Positions 1 to 9,970 are shown, counted from the first letter of the stretch. The stretch: DNA of 64,000 nucleotides from Maridesulfovibrio sp. (GCF_963677005.1 NZ_OY781616.1:1495501-1559500), one strand, 5' to 3'. Notes: a model not told the origin generated them from the letters alone. Program-made: numbers and translations.

Positions 1-1783
1 GGGCTACAAGCGTGTTGACCTCGCTTGAAAGTTCTTTTGCGCTTTCAGCAGCCAGAAGACTGTTACGGGCGTTCTCTTCTGTTAAGGAATCAATTTCGGA
101 AATGCTGCGGTTTATTTCATCAGAAGTTGCAGACTGTTCTTCCGCAGCCGTGGCAATCGACTGCACCTGCCCTGCCGCATTTGAGGCAAGACTGACAATC
201 TCCGAAAGCACCCCGCCGGAAACACGGGATTTTTCAGCAGCAGAGGCTATTGCTTCGACTGCGGTTCTAACTCCGGTAATGTTCTGCCTGGCAAGACTTT
301 GAATGGACGAAATACTCTTGTCCACCTCATCCGTTGCACCGATTGTCTTTTCAGCAAGCTTGCGCACTTCATCGGCAACAACGGCAAATCCCCGACCGGC
401 CTCACCAGCTCTGGCAGCTTCTATCGCGGCATTGAGAGCAAGAAGATTGGTCTGGTCGGCAATGTCATTAATAACACTCATGACCTTGCCTATCTCAATG
501 GATTGATTATTCAGCATTTCAGTCAACTTTTCAAGATCAGCGGTCTGTTTCTCTATGTCGGCCATGGACTGAATGGTTCCCTGCACAACATTCTGTCCCT
601 CACTCGCCTTGTCCCGCGTCTCTTCGGTATCCCTGTTTGTTTCCGTGGCATTCTGGGCAACCTCAAGCACAGTCGCGTTCATCTCTTCCATGGCTGTGGC
701 TGTCTCTGTTATACGCTGCTTCTGAAAATCACTGCCGCTCATTATATCATGGGTGGCCTGTTCTACATTTGTTGAAATCTGCACTATGTTTTTAAGTACA
801 CTCTCAAGCTTGTCTGCTGCGGCCAGCATACCTTCGCGTTTTGCACCTTCAGCTGCCTTGCGCGCCTCTTCGGCTTCCTCGGCAGCCTTATGGGCTATGC
901 GAGCCTGTTCAGCGGACTCGGCCTCTTTTCTGCCTATATTTTCGAGGTTGGAGGCCAGAGTTTTGACCATGGAGTTGATGGAATGCTGCAATGCCGCAAT
1001 TTCATTTTTCCCGGCCGGATTCAGAACAACATCAAGATCACCTTCGGCAACCCGGCCCGCAGCGGTAGTAACGGCATGTATCGGCCTTACTATGGACCTA
1101 ACAACTGCAATGCATAACGGGACCACCACAAGAAGAAGGAGAACCGCCATGACCGCAAAAATGGTAAAAACATCCGACTTTACTTCGGAATCAATATCCG
1201 AATTGATGCGAGTTTTTTCAGCCTCGATATTATCTATATAAACTCCGGTTCCAATCCACATATCAGTGCCTGGAATCATGACAGAAAAACCCAGCTTGGG
1301 CTGAACGCCCTTACCGGGTTTATCGAAAACATAATTCACGAATCCGCCACCATTCCTTGCGGCCTCATCAAGCTCTCTGACAAAAAAAACTCCGTTTTTA
1401 TCCTTGGCCCCGCTTAAATCTTTTCCCTGTACGGCTTTTTTTGTAGGCAGAGCAACGTTTACAGTTCCCTTGTAAACAAAGAAATACCCGGAGCCGTCTT
1501 CTTCAAAACGAAATGTATCAACCGCTTTTCGCACAAAATCAATTTTTGCATCTGTACCTTCGACCGTCTTGAGCTGTGCGCCCAATATATCTGCCGCTGC
1601 TCTGGTAGCAACCTCGATTTTGTCCTTCTGTCCCTGAATCAGCCCGGACTCGACTTCGTGAATACCAATCTTGACTACGTTTTCAATTTCAACGAAAAGC
1701 ATGCCACCTATAAAAAGTATAAACAAAAACATTGAAGCCAGAAGCAGTACAAACCTTCCCCCGATAGATAGATTCTTAAACAT
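1..1783 (-). CDS. Methyl-accepting chemotaxis protein with Cache sensor (3' end outside window)
   Basis: A transmembrane chemoreceptor that signals to CheA/CheW. It starts at the ATG complementary to 1781-1783, and 594 codons are visible before it runs off the left edge. The N-terminus has a short basic stretch and one membrane segment (about residues 8-30). A periplasmic domain follows, with the aromatic/Gly pattern of a single Cache domain (about 35-200, including GSGYFFVY and [12 protein letters not shown]). A second membrane segment (about 213-236) leads to a HAMP domain, a charged coiled coil ([16 protein letters not shown]) and the conserved MCP hairpin ([19 protein letters not shown], then [16 protein letters not shown]). 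Membrane order and domains are seen. Cache receptors often bind small organic acids or amino acids, but the ligand cannot be read from sequence. The C-terminus and any CheR-docking tail are not visible. Confidence 0.93.
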   Translation of the reverse strand, partial: MFKNLSIGGRFVLLLASMFLFILFIGGMLFVEIENVVKIGIHEVESGLIQGQKDKIEVATRAAADILGAQLKTVEGTDAKIDFVRKAVDTFRFEEDGSGYFFVYKGTVNVALPTKKAVQGKDLSGAKDKNGVFFVRELDEAARNGGGFVNYVFDKPGKGVQPKLGFSVMIPGTDMWIGTGVYIDNIEAEKTRINSDIDSEVKSDVFTIFAVMAVLLLLVVVPLCIAVVRSIVRPIHAVTTAAGRVAEGDLDVVLNPAGKNEIAALQHSINSMVKTLASNLENIGRKEAESAEQARIAHKAAEEAEEARKAAEGAKREGMLAAADKLESVLKNIVQISTNVEQATHDIMSGSDFQKQRITETATAMEEMNATVLEVAQNATETNRDTEETRDKASEGQNVVQGTIQSMADIEKQTADLEKLTEMLNNQSIEIGKVMSVINDIADQTNLLALNAAIEAARAGEAGRGFAVVADEVRKLAEKTIGATDEVDKSISSIQSLARQNITGVRTAVEAIASAAEKSRVSGGVLSEIVSLASNAAGQVQSIATAAEEQSATSDEINRSISEIDSLTEENARNSLLAAESAKELSSEVNTLVA

Positions 1784-1802
1784 AAACACTCCCTCTACAG
1801 AT

Positions 1803-1815
1803 AATAATCATTATT
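1803..1815. promoter_or_regulatory. AT-rich palindrome, possible Fur-like operator
   Basis: A perfect AATAAT-C-ATTATT inverted repeat lies about 20 bases upstream of the chemoreceptor start. It resembles half of a Fur box (GATAATnATTATC type) but is short and AT-rich, so chance is possible. No promoter hexamers were firmly placed around it. Confidence 0.25.
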
Positions 1816-1969
1816 TCAGCAACAACTATATAGATACGCCCTGTCGTACAGACACTTAAAAAACACATACTGCTTTTTCGGCAGGACATGTACGACACAT
1901 TACCCCCTTACAACTTTATTAACAATAACTGCGGGAATGTTTATCCGAGGATAATTAAACGTCGTCATG

Positions 1970-2013
1970 TATGAAAAAGGCTTTTCCATCGGGCGAGCGA
2001 ATGGAAAAGCCTT
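1970..2013 (-). terminator. Rho-independent terminator of the lactate operon
   Basis: A perfect 13-bp stem (AAGGCTTTTCCAT at 1977-1989, its complement at 2001-2013) has an 11-base loop. On the minus strand it continues into a run of five T. It lies about 130 bases past the lutB stop and before the chemoreceptor's upstream region, so it likely ends the por-lutB transcript. Confidence 0.8.
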
Positions 2014-2102
2014 ACGGGGTGCGGCAGGTAACCGGTATTTCAGTTGCGAGGTGAAGGTACCGGGATTGGAGGCATAATTACATGCCGCTGCTTGAGCGGT
2101 GC

Positions 2103-2127
2103 CCGCGGTCGGCAAACAAAACCGCGG
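2103..2127 (-). other. Short hairpin 15 bases after the lutB stop codon
   Basis: Arms CCGCGGT (2103-2109) and ACCGCGG (2121-2127) flank an 11-base loop. No T-run follows on the minus strand, so it is not a simple terminator. Its distance from the stop matches the other 3' hairpins of this operon. Confidence 0.45.
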
Positions 2128-2141
2128 ACACCAAGCCTGAT

Positions 2142-4298
2142 TTATTTTCTGCGCTCAGCCATGTATTCAGCGATATGACGGACTTCAAGGTCATAGCCTT
2201 TCCGTTTTGCGCCACCGCGAATCTGCATTACGCATCCGGGGCAGTCGGTAAGCAGTACCTTAGCTCCGGTTTCAGTTGCATTGTTAAGCTTATTTTCAAG
2301 AAGCTGCTCGGAGATCTTGGGGAACTTAACGGAGTAGGTTCCGCCGAATCCGCAACAGACTTCCTCTTCAGCGCTTTCCTTATAGTCCAGGCCGGCTTTT
2401 TCCATGAGTTCACGGGGAGCCTGCTTGACTTCAAGTCCGCGGCAGAGGTGGCAGGGAGCGTGGTAAGTAACGGTATCTCCGTCGGAATCAAGGAAGTCAT
2501 CCTTACCCACACCCAGAACGTCATTCATGAAGGAACTGTAATCGATAACCTTATCGGCAAATTCCTGAACACGGATGGCATATTTGGAATCGTGACCCAG
2601 CATCTTCACGTAGTTGTGCTTCAGGTGTGAAGCACAGGAAGCGCACATGGTCAGGATATAATCGCAATCGGTTGCTTCGAAAGCCCTCATGTTCTGCAGG
2701 GCAACTTCACGGCAGGCTTCCTTTTCACCCATCATCTGCAGCGGCAGACCGCAGCAGGACTGATCCATGGGGAAATCAAGGTCAACGCCCTTGTTACGCA
2801 TGCTTTCCACAGTGGCTACAGACTGTTCGGGATAAACAAAATCCTGAACACAGCCAGAGAAGATAGCAACCTTGTATTTAATTTCCGCAGGTTTGGCAGG
2901 TTTTACCTTGGCCCACATATCGCGGAAGGGAACTTCCGCAACGGTCGGCAGTGCCCGGAAGTCATGGGAAGGGGCGAAAATCATGGGCAGGTGGCGCATG
3001 AATCCGTCCTTGGCCTTGACGGGCTTCTGGGCATGCTTGGCTATACGCAAAAACTTGTGGAATAGTTTGCGGTTTTTCATCATCTTGGCCAGGAAGGAAG
3101 AATAAAGAGGATGTCCTTCCTCTTCCAGAATTCTGGCCTGAATATCTTTGATCAGGCCGGGCAGATCTATGCCGCCCGCACAGATTTCCTTACATGCTCC
3201 ACAGTTGATGCAGTTCTGAACAAGGTTTTTGGCCTTGTCGGTTCCGTGGAAGAAGTAAGTGAGAATGAGGCCGATAGCCCCGATATAGATATGGCCCATC
3301 TTGTGGCCGCCGACCATACGGTAGACAGGACAGACGTTGGCGCATGCACCGCAACGCACGCAACGCAACACCTGAGAGAACACCGGGTCCTTAGCGAGAG
3401 CGCGTCTTCCATTGTCCAAAAACACGAAGTGCACTTTCTTCCTGTCATCCTCAGCCGCAGCGCACTCGTTGGACCCGGTGATCCAGGTAACGTAGGAGGT
3501 GATGGCCTGTCCGGTAGCGTTACGGGGCAGAGCCTTTATCACACGCAATGCGTCATGAAGTTTGGGGGTAAGCTTGTCCAGCCCCATGAGTGCTACATGC
3601 ACGCGGGGGAGGGTTGTCACCAGACGGGCGTTACCTTCGTTGGTAACGAGTCCGATGGAGCCGGTTTCGGCAATTGCAAAGTTGCCCCCGGAAATGCCCA
3701 TATCGGCATCAACAAATTTCTGGCGAAGTTCGCGACGTGCAACCTTGACGAGCTTCTGAATATCATCGTCCTGTTTCTTGCCGGTAACTTCGGAAAAAAG
3801 ATCGCTGACCTGATGGCGGGAAAGATGGATAGCAGGCATAACCATGTGGCTCGGGCCTTCATGGCGCATCTGAATAATCCACTCACCAAGGTCTGTTTCA
3901 ACCACTTCCATTCCCAGATCTTCAAGATGGTGGTTGAGCAGGGTTTCCTCAGCAGTCATGGATTTGGATTTAACCACGACTTTGCATTTTTCGTCCTGGG
4001 CAATCCGGCCTATGATTTCGTTAGCTTCACGGGCATCCTTGGCCAGATGCACAACAGCCCCACGCTTTTCGGCCTCTTCCTTGAACTTGGCATAAAGCTC
4101 GTCAAGTCTGCCTGCAGCGCAATCCTTGGCTGCGGCGATTTCGCCGATAAGGGCTCTTTCGTCCATATCTTTGAAAGCATTGGCGCGACCTGCACGGTAT
4201 GCCACGGCAAACTTGTCCATGGCATTTCTGAGAAAGTCGTTATCCAGAGATTCCTTGATCTCCTTCCTGTATTCCTTAAGATTCTTTGCGTCCTGCAT
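2142..4298 (-). CDS. lutB: LutB/LutA-fusion iron-sulfur protein of L-lactate dehydrogenase complex
   Basis: Electron-transferring subunit of the flavin-independent Lut/Lld lactate oxidation complex, 718 residues, cytoplasmic side. An N-terminal LUD domain (about 60-300) is followed by two ferredoxin-type motifs: CVRCGACANVCP at about 313-324 and CINCGACKEIC at about 363-373, the second lacking the usual Cys-Pro ending. Two CCG domains follow (CCGLPL near 515; HAPCHLCRG near 613 and CCGFGG near 648). LutA and LutB are separate in Bacillus; here the CCG (LutA-like) part is joined to the LutB part, as in other Desulfovibrio. The ATG at 4298 is chosen because GGAGG sits just upstream inside lutC and homology begins there; a longer frame to 4412 overlaps lutC. 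It is the last gene of the operon, 1 base after the lutC stop. Confidence 0.92.
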   Translation of the reverse strand: MQDAKNLKEYRKEIKESLDNDFLRNAMDKFAVAYRAGRANAFKDMDERALIGEIAAAKDCAAGRLDELYAKFKEEAEKRGAVVHLAKDAREANEIIGRIAQDEKCKVVVKSKSMTAEETLLNHHLEDLGMEVVETDLGEWIIQMRHEGPSHMVMPAIHLSRHQVSDLFSEVTGKKQDDDIQKLVKVARRELRQKFVDADMGISGGNFAIAETGSIGLVTNEGNARLVTTLPRVHVALMGLDKLTPKLHDALRVIKALPRNATGQAITSYVTWITGSNECAAAEDDRKKVHFVFLDNGRRALAKDPVFSQVLRCVRCGACANVCPVYRMVGGHKMGHIYIGAIGLILTYFFHGTDKAKNLVQNCINCGACKEICAGGIDLPGLIKDIQARILEEEGHPLYSSFLAKMMKNRKLFHKFLRIAKHAQKPVKAKDGFMRHLPMIFAPSHDFRALPTVAEVPFRDMWAKVKPAKPAEIKYKVAIFSGCVQDFVYPEQSVATVESMRNKGVDLDFPMDQSCCGLPLQMMGEKEACREVALQNMRAFEATDCDYILTMCASCASHLKHNYVKMLGHDSKYAIRVQEFADKVIDYSSFMNDVLGVGKDDFLDSDGDTVTYHAPCHLCRGLEVKQAPRELMEKAGLDYKESAEEEVCCGFGGTYSVKFPKISEQLLENKLNNATETGAKVLLTDCPGCVMQIRGGAKRKGYDLEVRHIAEYMAERRK

Positions 4299-4299
4299 A

Positions 4300-4923
4300 T
4301 TAGTCCTCCAGAAGAAGAATATGAAGTTCAAGTGGTCCGTGCACGCCGATAGCCAGTACGCGCTCGATATCCGCGGTACGGCTGGCTCCGGTGATGAATG
4401 CGGTGTAATCACCCTTCATCATGTTTTCTTCCATCCAGCCTTCGATGTCGTAGGAATTTTCCACTATTCTGGATTTGGGCAGGATAGCTACGTGCACTTC
4501 GCTGATCATGGTGGCGAGACGCAGCTGCTCTGAAGGACAATTTACTGCCAGGGTACCGGTTTCGGCTATGCCGTAATCGGCATAGGTCAATGCGATATCC
4601 ATTCCGCCAAGGTGATTGCGCACACTGTCCTTGACGAGTACAAAACCGTTTTCTTCACACTGTGCGTCAAGTACGGCGAGTTCTTCTTCGCTCAAAGAAG
4701 GAGCGGAAATGGTCTTTCCGGTTTTAGTGGCACACAGGGCTTCGGCTTTTCCGGAAAGCCCCTGTTCGCAACCGGAGACCAGCATTTTACAGGCTTCTTT
4801 CTTTCCGCAAAGATCCATGATATATTTCACGGCATCGTCAAAAGAGGAAATCTCCGAGACGACGGCGGACGCGATTTCAGCCTTGTCAGTGAAAAGCTTA
4901 AGACTTTCAGCTTTAACTGTCAT
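4300..4923 (-). CDS. lutC: LutC-type LUD domain protein
   Basis: A 207-residue LUD-domain protein, the LutC/LldG subunit required with LutAB for L-lactate oxidation to pyruvate. Motifs include YADYGIAETGTLAVNCP and VHVAILPKSRIVENS, typical of the family's nucleotide-like fold. The start is the ATG at 4923, preceded by a GGGGGA ribosome site; the frame is open further upstream to 5019 but that part has no family similarity. The stop TAA is separated from the lutB ATG by one base, which implies translational coupling. The upstream gap to ackA (228 bases) carries two hairpins, so lutCB may have its own mRNA segment. Confidence 0.92.
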   Translation of the reverse strand: MTVKAESLKLFTDKAEIASAVVSEISSFDDAVKYIMDLCGKKEACKMLVSGCEQGLSGKAEALCATKTGKTISAPSLSEEELAVLDAQCEENGFVLVKDSVRNHLGGMDIALTYADYGIAETGTLAVNCPSEQLRLATMISEVHVAILPKSRIVENSYDIEGWMEENMMKGDYTAFITGASRTADIERVLAIGVHGPLELHILLLED

Positions 4924-5052
4924 TTTTCCCCCAATAAATTGAGTAGTCACTAAGGTGACGCTCGAGATTAACCCCGTTGATCTCCCGCGGGTTCCCTTCC
5001 ACAAGATCCGCTGGAACAACCCTTCTTTAGGGCTGCACGGGGAGTTTCCAAG

Positions 5053-5082
5053 TAAGGTCGTTCCGCAGGCGGAACGACCTTA
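5053..5082 (-). other. Intercistronic hairpin between ackA and lutC (second of two)
   Basis: A perfect 13-bp stem, TAAGGTCGTTCCG and its complement, closes a 4-base loop. No T-tract follows on the transcribed strand, so RNA processing or 3'-end protection is more likely than full termination. Confidence 0.65.
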
Positions 5083-5097
5083 AACCAACCTTCCGGA

Positions 5098-5129
5098 CCG
5101 GGGTGGAGTCTTCCAACCCTCCACCCCGG
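5098..5129 (-). other. Intercistronic hairpin 22 bases after the ackA stop
   Basis: A perfect 11-bp stem (CCGGGGTGGAG at 5098-5108 and its complement at 5119-5129) with a 10-base loop. It is not followed by a U-run. With the stem at 5053-5082 it forms a double barrier after ackA. Confidence 0.6.
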
Positions 5130-5151
5130 CTTCTTATCCTTAGAATACCGT

Positions 5152-6342
5152 CTACAGCCCGAGAGCCTTGACAGTATCGTTTGCTATTTCAAGCTCTTCA
5201 TTAGTGGCAATAATGGCCACTTTAACAGTTCCGTCATCATCACTGATGAAAGACGGGGTTCTGTCCCAGTTCAGGTTCTTTTCTTCATTGATGGTGATGC
5301 CGTAGTTTTCAAGACCGGCAAGTGATTTTGCACGGTATACGGCATCGTTTTCGCCGATTCCGGCGGTGAAGACGATAGCGTCTACATGACCGAGTTCAAA
5401 AGCATAGGAGCCGATGAACTGACGGACACGGTGACAGGCCATGTTGAGAGCAAGCTCAGCACGTTCATCGCCTTCGGCAATGCGGGCGTGAATATCACGC
5501 AGGTCGTTGGAACCGCAGATGCCCTTCAGTCCGCTTTCGTTGGTGAGGGTGGAAACAACCTCAGCAGCGGTCTGTCCGGTTCTTTCGGCAATGAAACCTA
5601 CGATGGCGGGATCGATATCGCCGCAACGGGTACCCATGATGATTCCGCCAAGCGGAGTCAGGCCCATGGAGGTATCGCAGCATTTACCGTTGCGAACAGC
5701 GGAAATGGATGCACCGTTACCCAGGTGAACAGTGATGATGTTGCATTCTTCAAGGGGTTTACCAAGAAGTTTTGCGGTTTCGCGGGCGACATACTTGTGG
5801 GAAGTGCCGTGTGCACCGTATCTTCTGAGACCGTACTTTTCGTAGAACTCATAGGGAACGCCGTACATGTATACTTCGGGTTCCATGGTCTGGTGAAAGG
5901 AAGTGTCGAAAACAACTACCTGACGAACACCGGGGAAAAGTTCCATTGCGGTCTCGATACCGATGACGTGACCGGGGTTGTGCAGAGGAGCAAGGGGGAT
6001 ACAATCCCTGATGCCCTGCAGCACCTTTTCGGTAACTTCCACAGGTTCGAAGAAGAGTTCACCACCGTGAACGATACGGTGACCTATCGCTGCGATTTCG
6101 GCTTTGTCTTTTACAACACCCTTTTCATCGTCGGTAAGCAGATTGATGATTTCAATCATGCCTTCGCGGTGGGTGGGAAAAGGCTGCTCGGAGGTAATTT
6201 TCTCTCCGGCTTTATAGGTGATGCTGCCCATTTCTTCGCCGATGCGCTCAACAATACCGGATGCAAGGGCGGATTCGGTAGCCATGTCCAGAAGCTGATA
6301 TTTGATTGAAGAGCTTCCGGCGTTAATCACTAATATTTTCAT
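5152..6342 (-). CDS. ackA: Acetate kinase
   Basis: Makes ATP and acetate from acetyl phosphate, the substrate-level phosphorylation step after lactate oxidation. It has 396 residues, the normal family length. The N-terminal phosphate-binding signature VINAGSSSIKYQLLDM is at residues 5-20, the second signature near 200 reads HGTSHKYVA then VHLGNGASISAV, and TLTNESGLKG and FTAGIGEND follow. The ATG at 6342 directly abuts the pta stop codon (TAG then ATG with no gap), a tight coupling of the two enzymes. No key residue appears lost. Confidence 0.97.
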   Translation of the reverse strand: MKILVINAGSSSIKYQLLDMATESALASGIVERIGEEMGSITYKAGEKITSEQPFPTHREGMIEIINLLTDDEKGVVKDKAEIAAIGHRIVHGGELFFEPVEVTEKVLQGIRDCIPLAPLHNPGHVIGIETAMELFPGVRQVVVFDTSFHQTMEPEVYMYGVPYEFYEKYGLRRYGAHGTSHKYVARETAKLLGKPLEECNIITVHLGNGASISAVRNGKCCDTSMGLTPLGGIIMGTRCGDIDPAIVGFIAERTGQTAAEVVSTLTNESGLKGICGSNDLRDIHARIAEGDERAELALNMACHRVRQFIGSYAFELGHVDAIVFTAGIGENDAVYRAKSLAGLENYGITINEEKNLNWDRTPSFISDDDGTVKVAIIATNEELEIANDTVKALGL

Positions 6343-8460
6343 CTAGATAAGTCCTTTTTCGGCCTGGGCCTGAATTGCTGTGATTGCCACAGTGTTAACA
6401 ATGTCGGGTACGGTACAGCCTCTGGAGAGGTCGTTTACAGGCTTGTTGAGGCCCTGAAGAACGGGGCCGATTGCAACGGACTGCTCTGCAGAACGCTGTA
6501 CAGCCTTGTATGTGTTGTTCCCTGTGTTCAGATCGGGAAAGATAAAGACAGTTGCGCGGCCTGCAACATCACTGTCAGGCAGTTTGGTCTTTGCTACATC
6601 GGGGTCGATGGCTGCGTCATACTGCAGGGGGCCTTCGATGAGCAGCTCGGGAGCACGTTCCTTGGCGATGCGAACTGCTTCCTTGACTTTTTCAACATCA
6701 GCGCCCTTTCCGGACTGGCCGGTGGAGTAGGACATCAGGGCAACACGGGGTTCAACACCGAAGATCCGTGCGGTCTGAGCTGAACTCAAAGCAATTTCAG
6801 CAAGCTGTTCGGCATTGGGGTTGGGGTTGACGGCGCAGTCGCCGAAAACCAGAACCCGGTCCTTCAGGCACATCAGGAAGACACTGGATACGATGGATGC
6901 AGTAGGTTTGGTCTTGATGAACTCGAAAGCAGGACGGATAGTCTGCTGGGTTGTGGTGATGGAACCGGAAACCATACCGTCAGCATGCCCCTTGTAAACC
7001 ATCATGGAACCGAAATAGGTCGGGTCCAGCATGCGGTCACGAGCATCGGACATACGGATGCCCTTGTGTTCGCGCAGCTTGAAATAAGTGTTGCAGTAAT
7101 CTTCGAACTGAGGAGAAGATTCCGGATCGAGAATACGTACATCGTTCATTTCAAGACCGAGCTGGGAAATTTTGGTCCCAACTTCGTTTGCGTTTCCGAG
7201 CAGAACTATATCTGCAACACCGCGACGGGTAAGGATATCGGCAGCGCGGAGAACTCTTTCGCCGGTACCTTCCGGAAGAACGATAACCTGCTTGTTGGCC
7301 TTGGCCTTCTGTACCAGCTTGTATTCGAACATCTTGGGAGTAACTTTGCTGGACTTGTTGGTGACCAGGCGGTGCCTGAGTTCATCAGTCTTCACATGAG
7401 CTTCGAATGCGCCGAGAGCGGATGCGGTCTTGCGCTGATCTTCAGGATCTATTCTACCGTAAAGTTCACTCAGCAGCTGAGTGGTGCGATAGGTGTTGGT
7501 ATTTACGGAAAGAATGGGAATGGGAACACCGGTCCACCCTTCTATCAGACGATGGACGCTGGCACTGGGCTGCAGTCCGCCGGTGAGCAGTATCCCGGAG
7601 ATATCCGGAAAGGAGGTGGAGAGTCTGGAAGCCAGAGAGCTCAGGATGATATCCGAACGGTCACCGGGAGTGATGATCAGACTTCCGTTTTCGATGTATT
7701 CAAGAAAATTTCCAATACGCATTGCTGCGATTACATAATCGTCAACAAGTGTATCGAGTCTTCCGTGACCGTAAAGTACGGAAGCGTCCAGCCATTTGCG
7801 GACATCGTTCATGCTGGGGTTACCCAGAGATTCATTTTCATCAATCCCGTAGACAAGCAGTTCCTGGGTGCATCTGGTCTTGCATTTGATGCTGGAAAGA
7901 ATTTCAGCCTTGTCCTGGGCCGTGGTGTTCAGTCTGTTGATGACTGCAGCAACGGTATCAACACCCTTGTCTTCAAGGGCATCAATAACAAGCTGTGTGG
8001 AGGCGGTGATGTCCTCGGCTGTCTTGCCGCGTCCGTTGGCGACGAGAAGTACGGGACAACCAAGGTTTGCAGCTATTTCAGCATTGATGTCGAACTCAAA
8101 GCTCTGATCTTTGCCCTGAAAATCTGTGCCTTCGCAAAGGACAAAGTCATATTTCTCTTCGAGCTGGCTGTACTTGTTGAGGATGTTTTCCAGCAGCAGA
8201 GAATGTTTGCCGCTGTTGATAAGTTCCCGGGCTTCTTTCAGTGTGTAGGCGTAGGTGTCCTCATAATCGATATCCATATTAAAGTAGTTCATGATCAGAT
8301 TGATGTCATGATCACGAGCACCTGTCTGGTTATCATTGATGATGGGTCGGAAGATGGCTACGTGCTGCAGATCTCTTAGCAGCAGTTGCATCACGCCCAG
8401 AGCAATGGCAGATTTACCGCTCTTCTCTTCGGTGGCAGTGATGTAAAGATTTTTGGACAC
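6343..8460 (-). CDS. pta: Phosphate acetyltransferase, long form
   Basis: Converts acetyl-CoA plus phosphate to acetyl phosphate. It has 705 residues in the long architecture: an N-terminal P-loop/BioD-like domain (SKNLYITATEEKSGKSAIA, residues 2-20), a central DRTGG-type domain (about 210-320), and a C-terminal PTA/PTB catalytic domain from about 375 (VLPEGTGERVLRAADIL, NPNPNAEQLAEIA, SYSTGQSGKG). I chose the GTG at 8460, preceded by AGGAG, because homology begins there. The frame stays open to 8598, but that part looks like untranslated leader. It is followed immediately by ackA. A 213-base gap separates it from the Fe-S gene upstream. Confidence 0.95.
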   Translation of the reverse strand: MSKNLYITATEEKSGKSAIALGVMQLLLRDLQHVAIFRPIINDNQTGARDHDINLIMNYFNMDIDYEDTYAYTLKEARELINSGKHSLLLENILNKYSQLEEKYDFVLCEGTDFQGKDQSFEFDINAEIAANLGCPVLLVANGRGKTAEDITASTQLVIDALEDKGVDTVAAVINRLNTTAQDKAEILSSIKCKTRCTQELLVYGIDENESLGNPSMNDVRKWLDASVLYGHGRLDTLVDDYVIAAMRIGNFLEYIENGSLIITPGDRSDIILSSLASRLSTSFPDISGILLTGGLQPSASVHRLIEGWTGVPIPILSVNTNTYRTTQLLSELYGRIDPEDQRKTASALGAFEAHVKTDELRHRLVTNKSSKVTPKMFEYKLVQKAKANKQVIVLPEGTGERVLRAADILTRRGVADIVLLGNANEVGTKISQLGLEMNDVRILDPESSPQFEDYCNTYFKLREHKGIRMSDARDRMLDPTYFGSMMVYKGHADGMVSGSITTTQQTIRPAFEFIKTKPTASIVSSVFLMCLKDRVLVFGDCAVNPNPNAEQLAEIALSSAQTARIFGVEPRVALMSYSTGQSGKGADVEKVKEAVRIAKERAPELLIEGPLQYDAAIDPDVAKTKLPDSDVAGRATVFIFPDLNTGNNTYKAVQRSAEQSVAIGPVLQGLNKPVNDLSRGCTVPDIVNTVAITAIQAQAEKGLI

Positions 8461-8625
8461 TGGGATAATCTCCTGTGTAATGCGTGAACAGTTGGAAGGT
8501 TTCAGAGCCGGATATGAAACAGTTCTCGCAATTGCATTAATTGATATTGGGCCGGACCTGACTGTGACGGTCCTACAAACCCGAAATTCGTTTTCCAACC
8601 ATCCCCATAAAAGCGTTTTTCGGCA

Positions 8626-8660
8626 AAGTAGTCCAGAGTGAAGTCCACCCTGGACTACTT
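8626..8660 (-). other. Intercistronic hairpin between the GlcF-like gene and pta
   Basis: A perfect 11-bp stem (AAGTAGTCCAG at 8626-8636, its complement at 8650-8660) begins 13 bases after the upstream stop codon. The transcribed strand continues TTTGCC, too weak for a classical terminator. Confidence 0.65.
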
Positions 8661-8673
8661 AATCTTATTTCAG

Positions 8674-9969
8674 TTATCTGAGTGAGTCTGCGTATATCTC
8701 AAGAACGTGCTTGACTTCGACACCACCGCCGGACTGTGAAAGCATGTCGCCGAGCTGCATCATGCAGGCGGGGCAACCTGTCGCGGCGACCTGAGCACCC
8801 ACGTCACGCACATTTTTGGCCTTGCGCTGACCGATGCTTTTGGACAGGTCATAGTGATAAAGGTTGAACGACCCGCCGCAGCCGCAGCAACGGTTGGCTT
8901 CGTTCATTTCCTTGAATTCATAGCTTTCATTGGCTTTAAGAAGAGCACGAGGCTGAGCCGAAACACCAAGGGATTTGGAAAGGTGGCAGGGGTCGTGATA
9001 GGTTACGACCTTTCCGCCTTTCTTGGACTCGGAAGGAGTCTTTACACCAAGGACGTCAACGAGAAAAGCATTAATATCCATGGTTTTTGCGGCCAGGGCT
9101 TCTACTTTTTCCCTGAAAAGGGTGTCCTCTTTTTCAATCATTTTAGGCCATGTTTCGTGTATGGTAGCTGTGCAGGTGGCACAGGGAGTAACCAGATAAT
9201 CGAAACTTCCGGCCTCGAAAGCCTTCATGTTCTGCTTCATCAGATCGACCATGGTATCGGCGTCACCGGAAGCAAGAGTCGGTATTCCGCAGCAGGCCTG
9301 CCCTTTGGGAAGGAATACTCCGACACCGTGATATTCAAAGATCTTCATGGCCGCATGCCCGACGTTGGGAAACATCTTGTCCACAACGCAACCGGGGAAG
9401 AAAGCAACCTTGAGACCGCTTGTCCCTCTGGGGGTATCCACTTCAGGATAATCCTTGCGGAAGGGACGCGTAGCCAGGGGGTTGAAGTGACGCTCTCCGA
9501 TCAGAGGATTGAGCATTGCACAGCTTGCAGTGTGTGCAGCCTGGTCCGCAACCTTGGAAAACGGTCCCTGAAACTTCGCACTCATATCCGTGAGCAGGTT
9601 GAACAGCTTGGGACGGGTGAGCAGACCTTTGAAGATAAGCTTCTTGGCCGGAGAAAGTCCCTTATAGGAAGTCACGATGACACGGGCTTTCATGAAGATG
9701 TCCATGATCTTGACACCGCTGGGACAGTTGGCTGCACAGGAACCGCAGAGCAGACATCTATTCAGCTTTTCATTGACCTGATCCGCATCCTTGACCATTT
9801 CGTGGGCCAGCTTCTCAAGCAGAGCTATCTTGCCGCGGGTTACATCGGCTTCCTTCATGGTTTCGGAAAATACCGGGCATACAGCCTGACACATTCCGCA
9901 CTTCATGCAGGCGACCATAAGGTCGTCCAGCTCCATGAGATTCTGAGCTAATTGATTGAGATCATTCAT
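8674..9969 (-). CDS. GlcF/HdrD-like iron-sulfur subunit of D-lactate dehydrogenase
   Basis: A 431-residue Fe-S partner of the FAD protein encoded just upstream; the pair likely oxidises D-lactate and passes electrons on toward the membrane or a soluble carrier. Two [4Fe-4S] motifs are visible: CMKCGMCQAVCP (about 21-32) and CLLCGSCAANCP (about 71-82). Two CCG domains follow (PGCVVDKMFP and CCGIPTLASG in the middle, HDPCHLSKSLG and CCGCGGSF near the C-terminus). CCG domains occur in glycolate oxidase subunit GlcF and heterodisulfide reductase HdrD. The ATG at 9969 is one base from the previous stop. Glycolate or another 2-hydroxy acid is possible as substrate, but the lactate operon context favours lactate. 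Confidence 0.9.
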   Translation of the reverse strand: MNDLNQLAQNLMELDDLMVACMKCGMCQAVCPVFSETMKEADVTRGKIALLEKLAHEMVKDADQVNEKLNRCLLCGSCAANCPSGVKIMDIFMKARVIVTSYKGLSPAKKLIFKGLLTRPKLFNLLTDMSAKFQGPFSKVADQAAHTASCAMLNPLIGERHFNPLATRPFRKDYPEVDTPRGTSGLKVAFFPGCVVDKMFPNVGHAAMKIFEYHGVGVFLPKGQACCGIPTLASGDADTMVDLMKQNMKAFEAGSFDYLVTPCATCTATIHETWPKMIEKEDTLFREKVEALAAKTMDINAFLVDVLGVKTPSESKKGGKVVTYHDPCHLSKSLGVSAQPRALLKANESYEFKEMNEANRCCGCGGSFNLYHYDLSKSIGQRKAKNVRDVGAQVAATGCPACMMQLGDMLSQSGGGVEVKHVLEIYADSLR

Positions 9970-9970
9970 C

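Larger units (their letters stand above)
1784..2141. other. Intergenic region between chemoreceptor start and lactate operon end
   Basis: About 360 bases without a convincing gene. It holds the chemoreceptor promoter and leader (near 1784-1960), an AT-rich palindrome at 1803-1815, the terminator of the lactate operon at 1970-2013, and a short inverted repeat at 2103-2127 just after the lutB stop. Small open frames here lack a ribosome binding site and family features. Confidence 0.7.

Noticed and set aside
1803-1815. Calling the AT-rich palindrome a definite Fur box
   Set aside because: Only a 6-1-6 repeat of A/T bases; easily found by chance in an AT-rich leader.
5386-6309. A 307-codon plus-strand frame opposite ackA
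   Set aside because: The minus strand encodes a complete acetate kinase; the plus frame has no recognisable domain.
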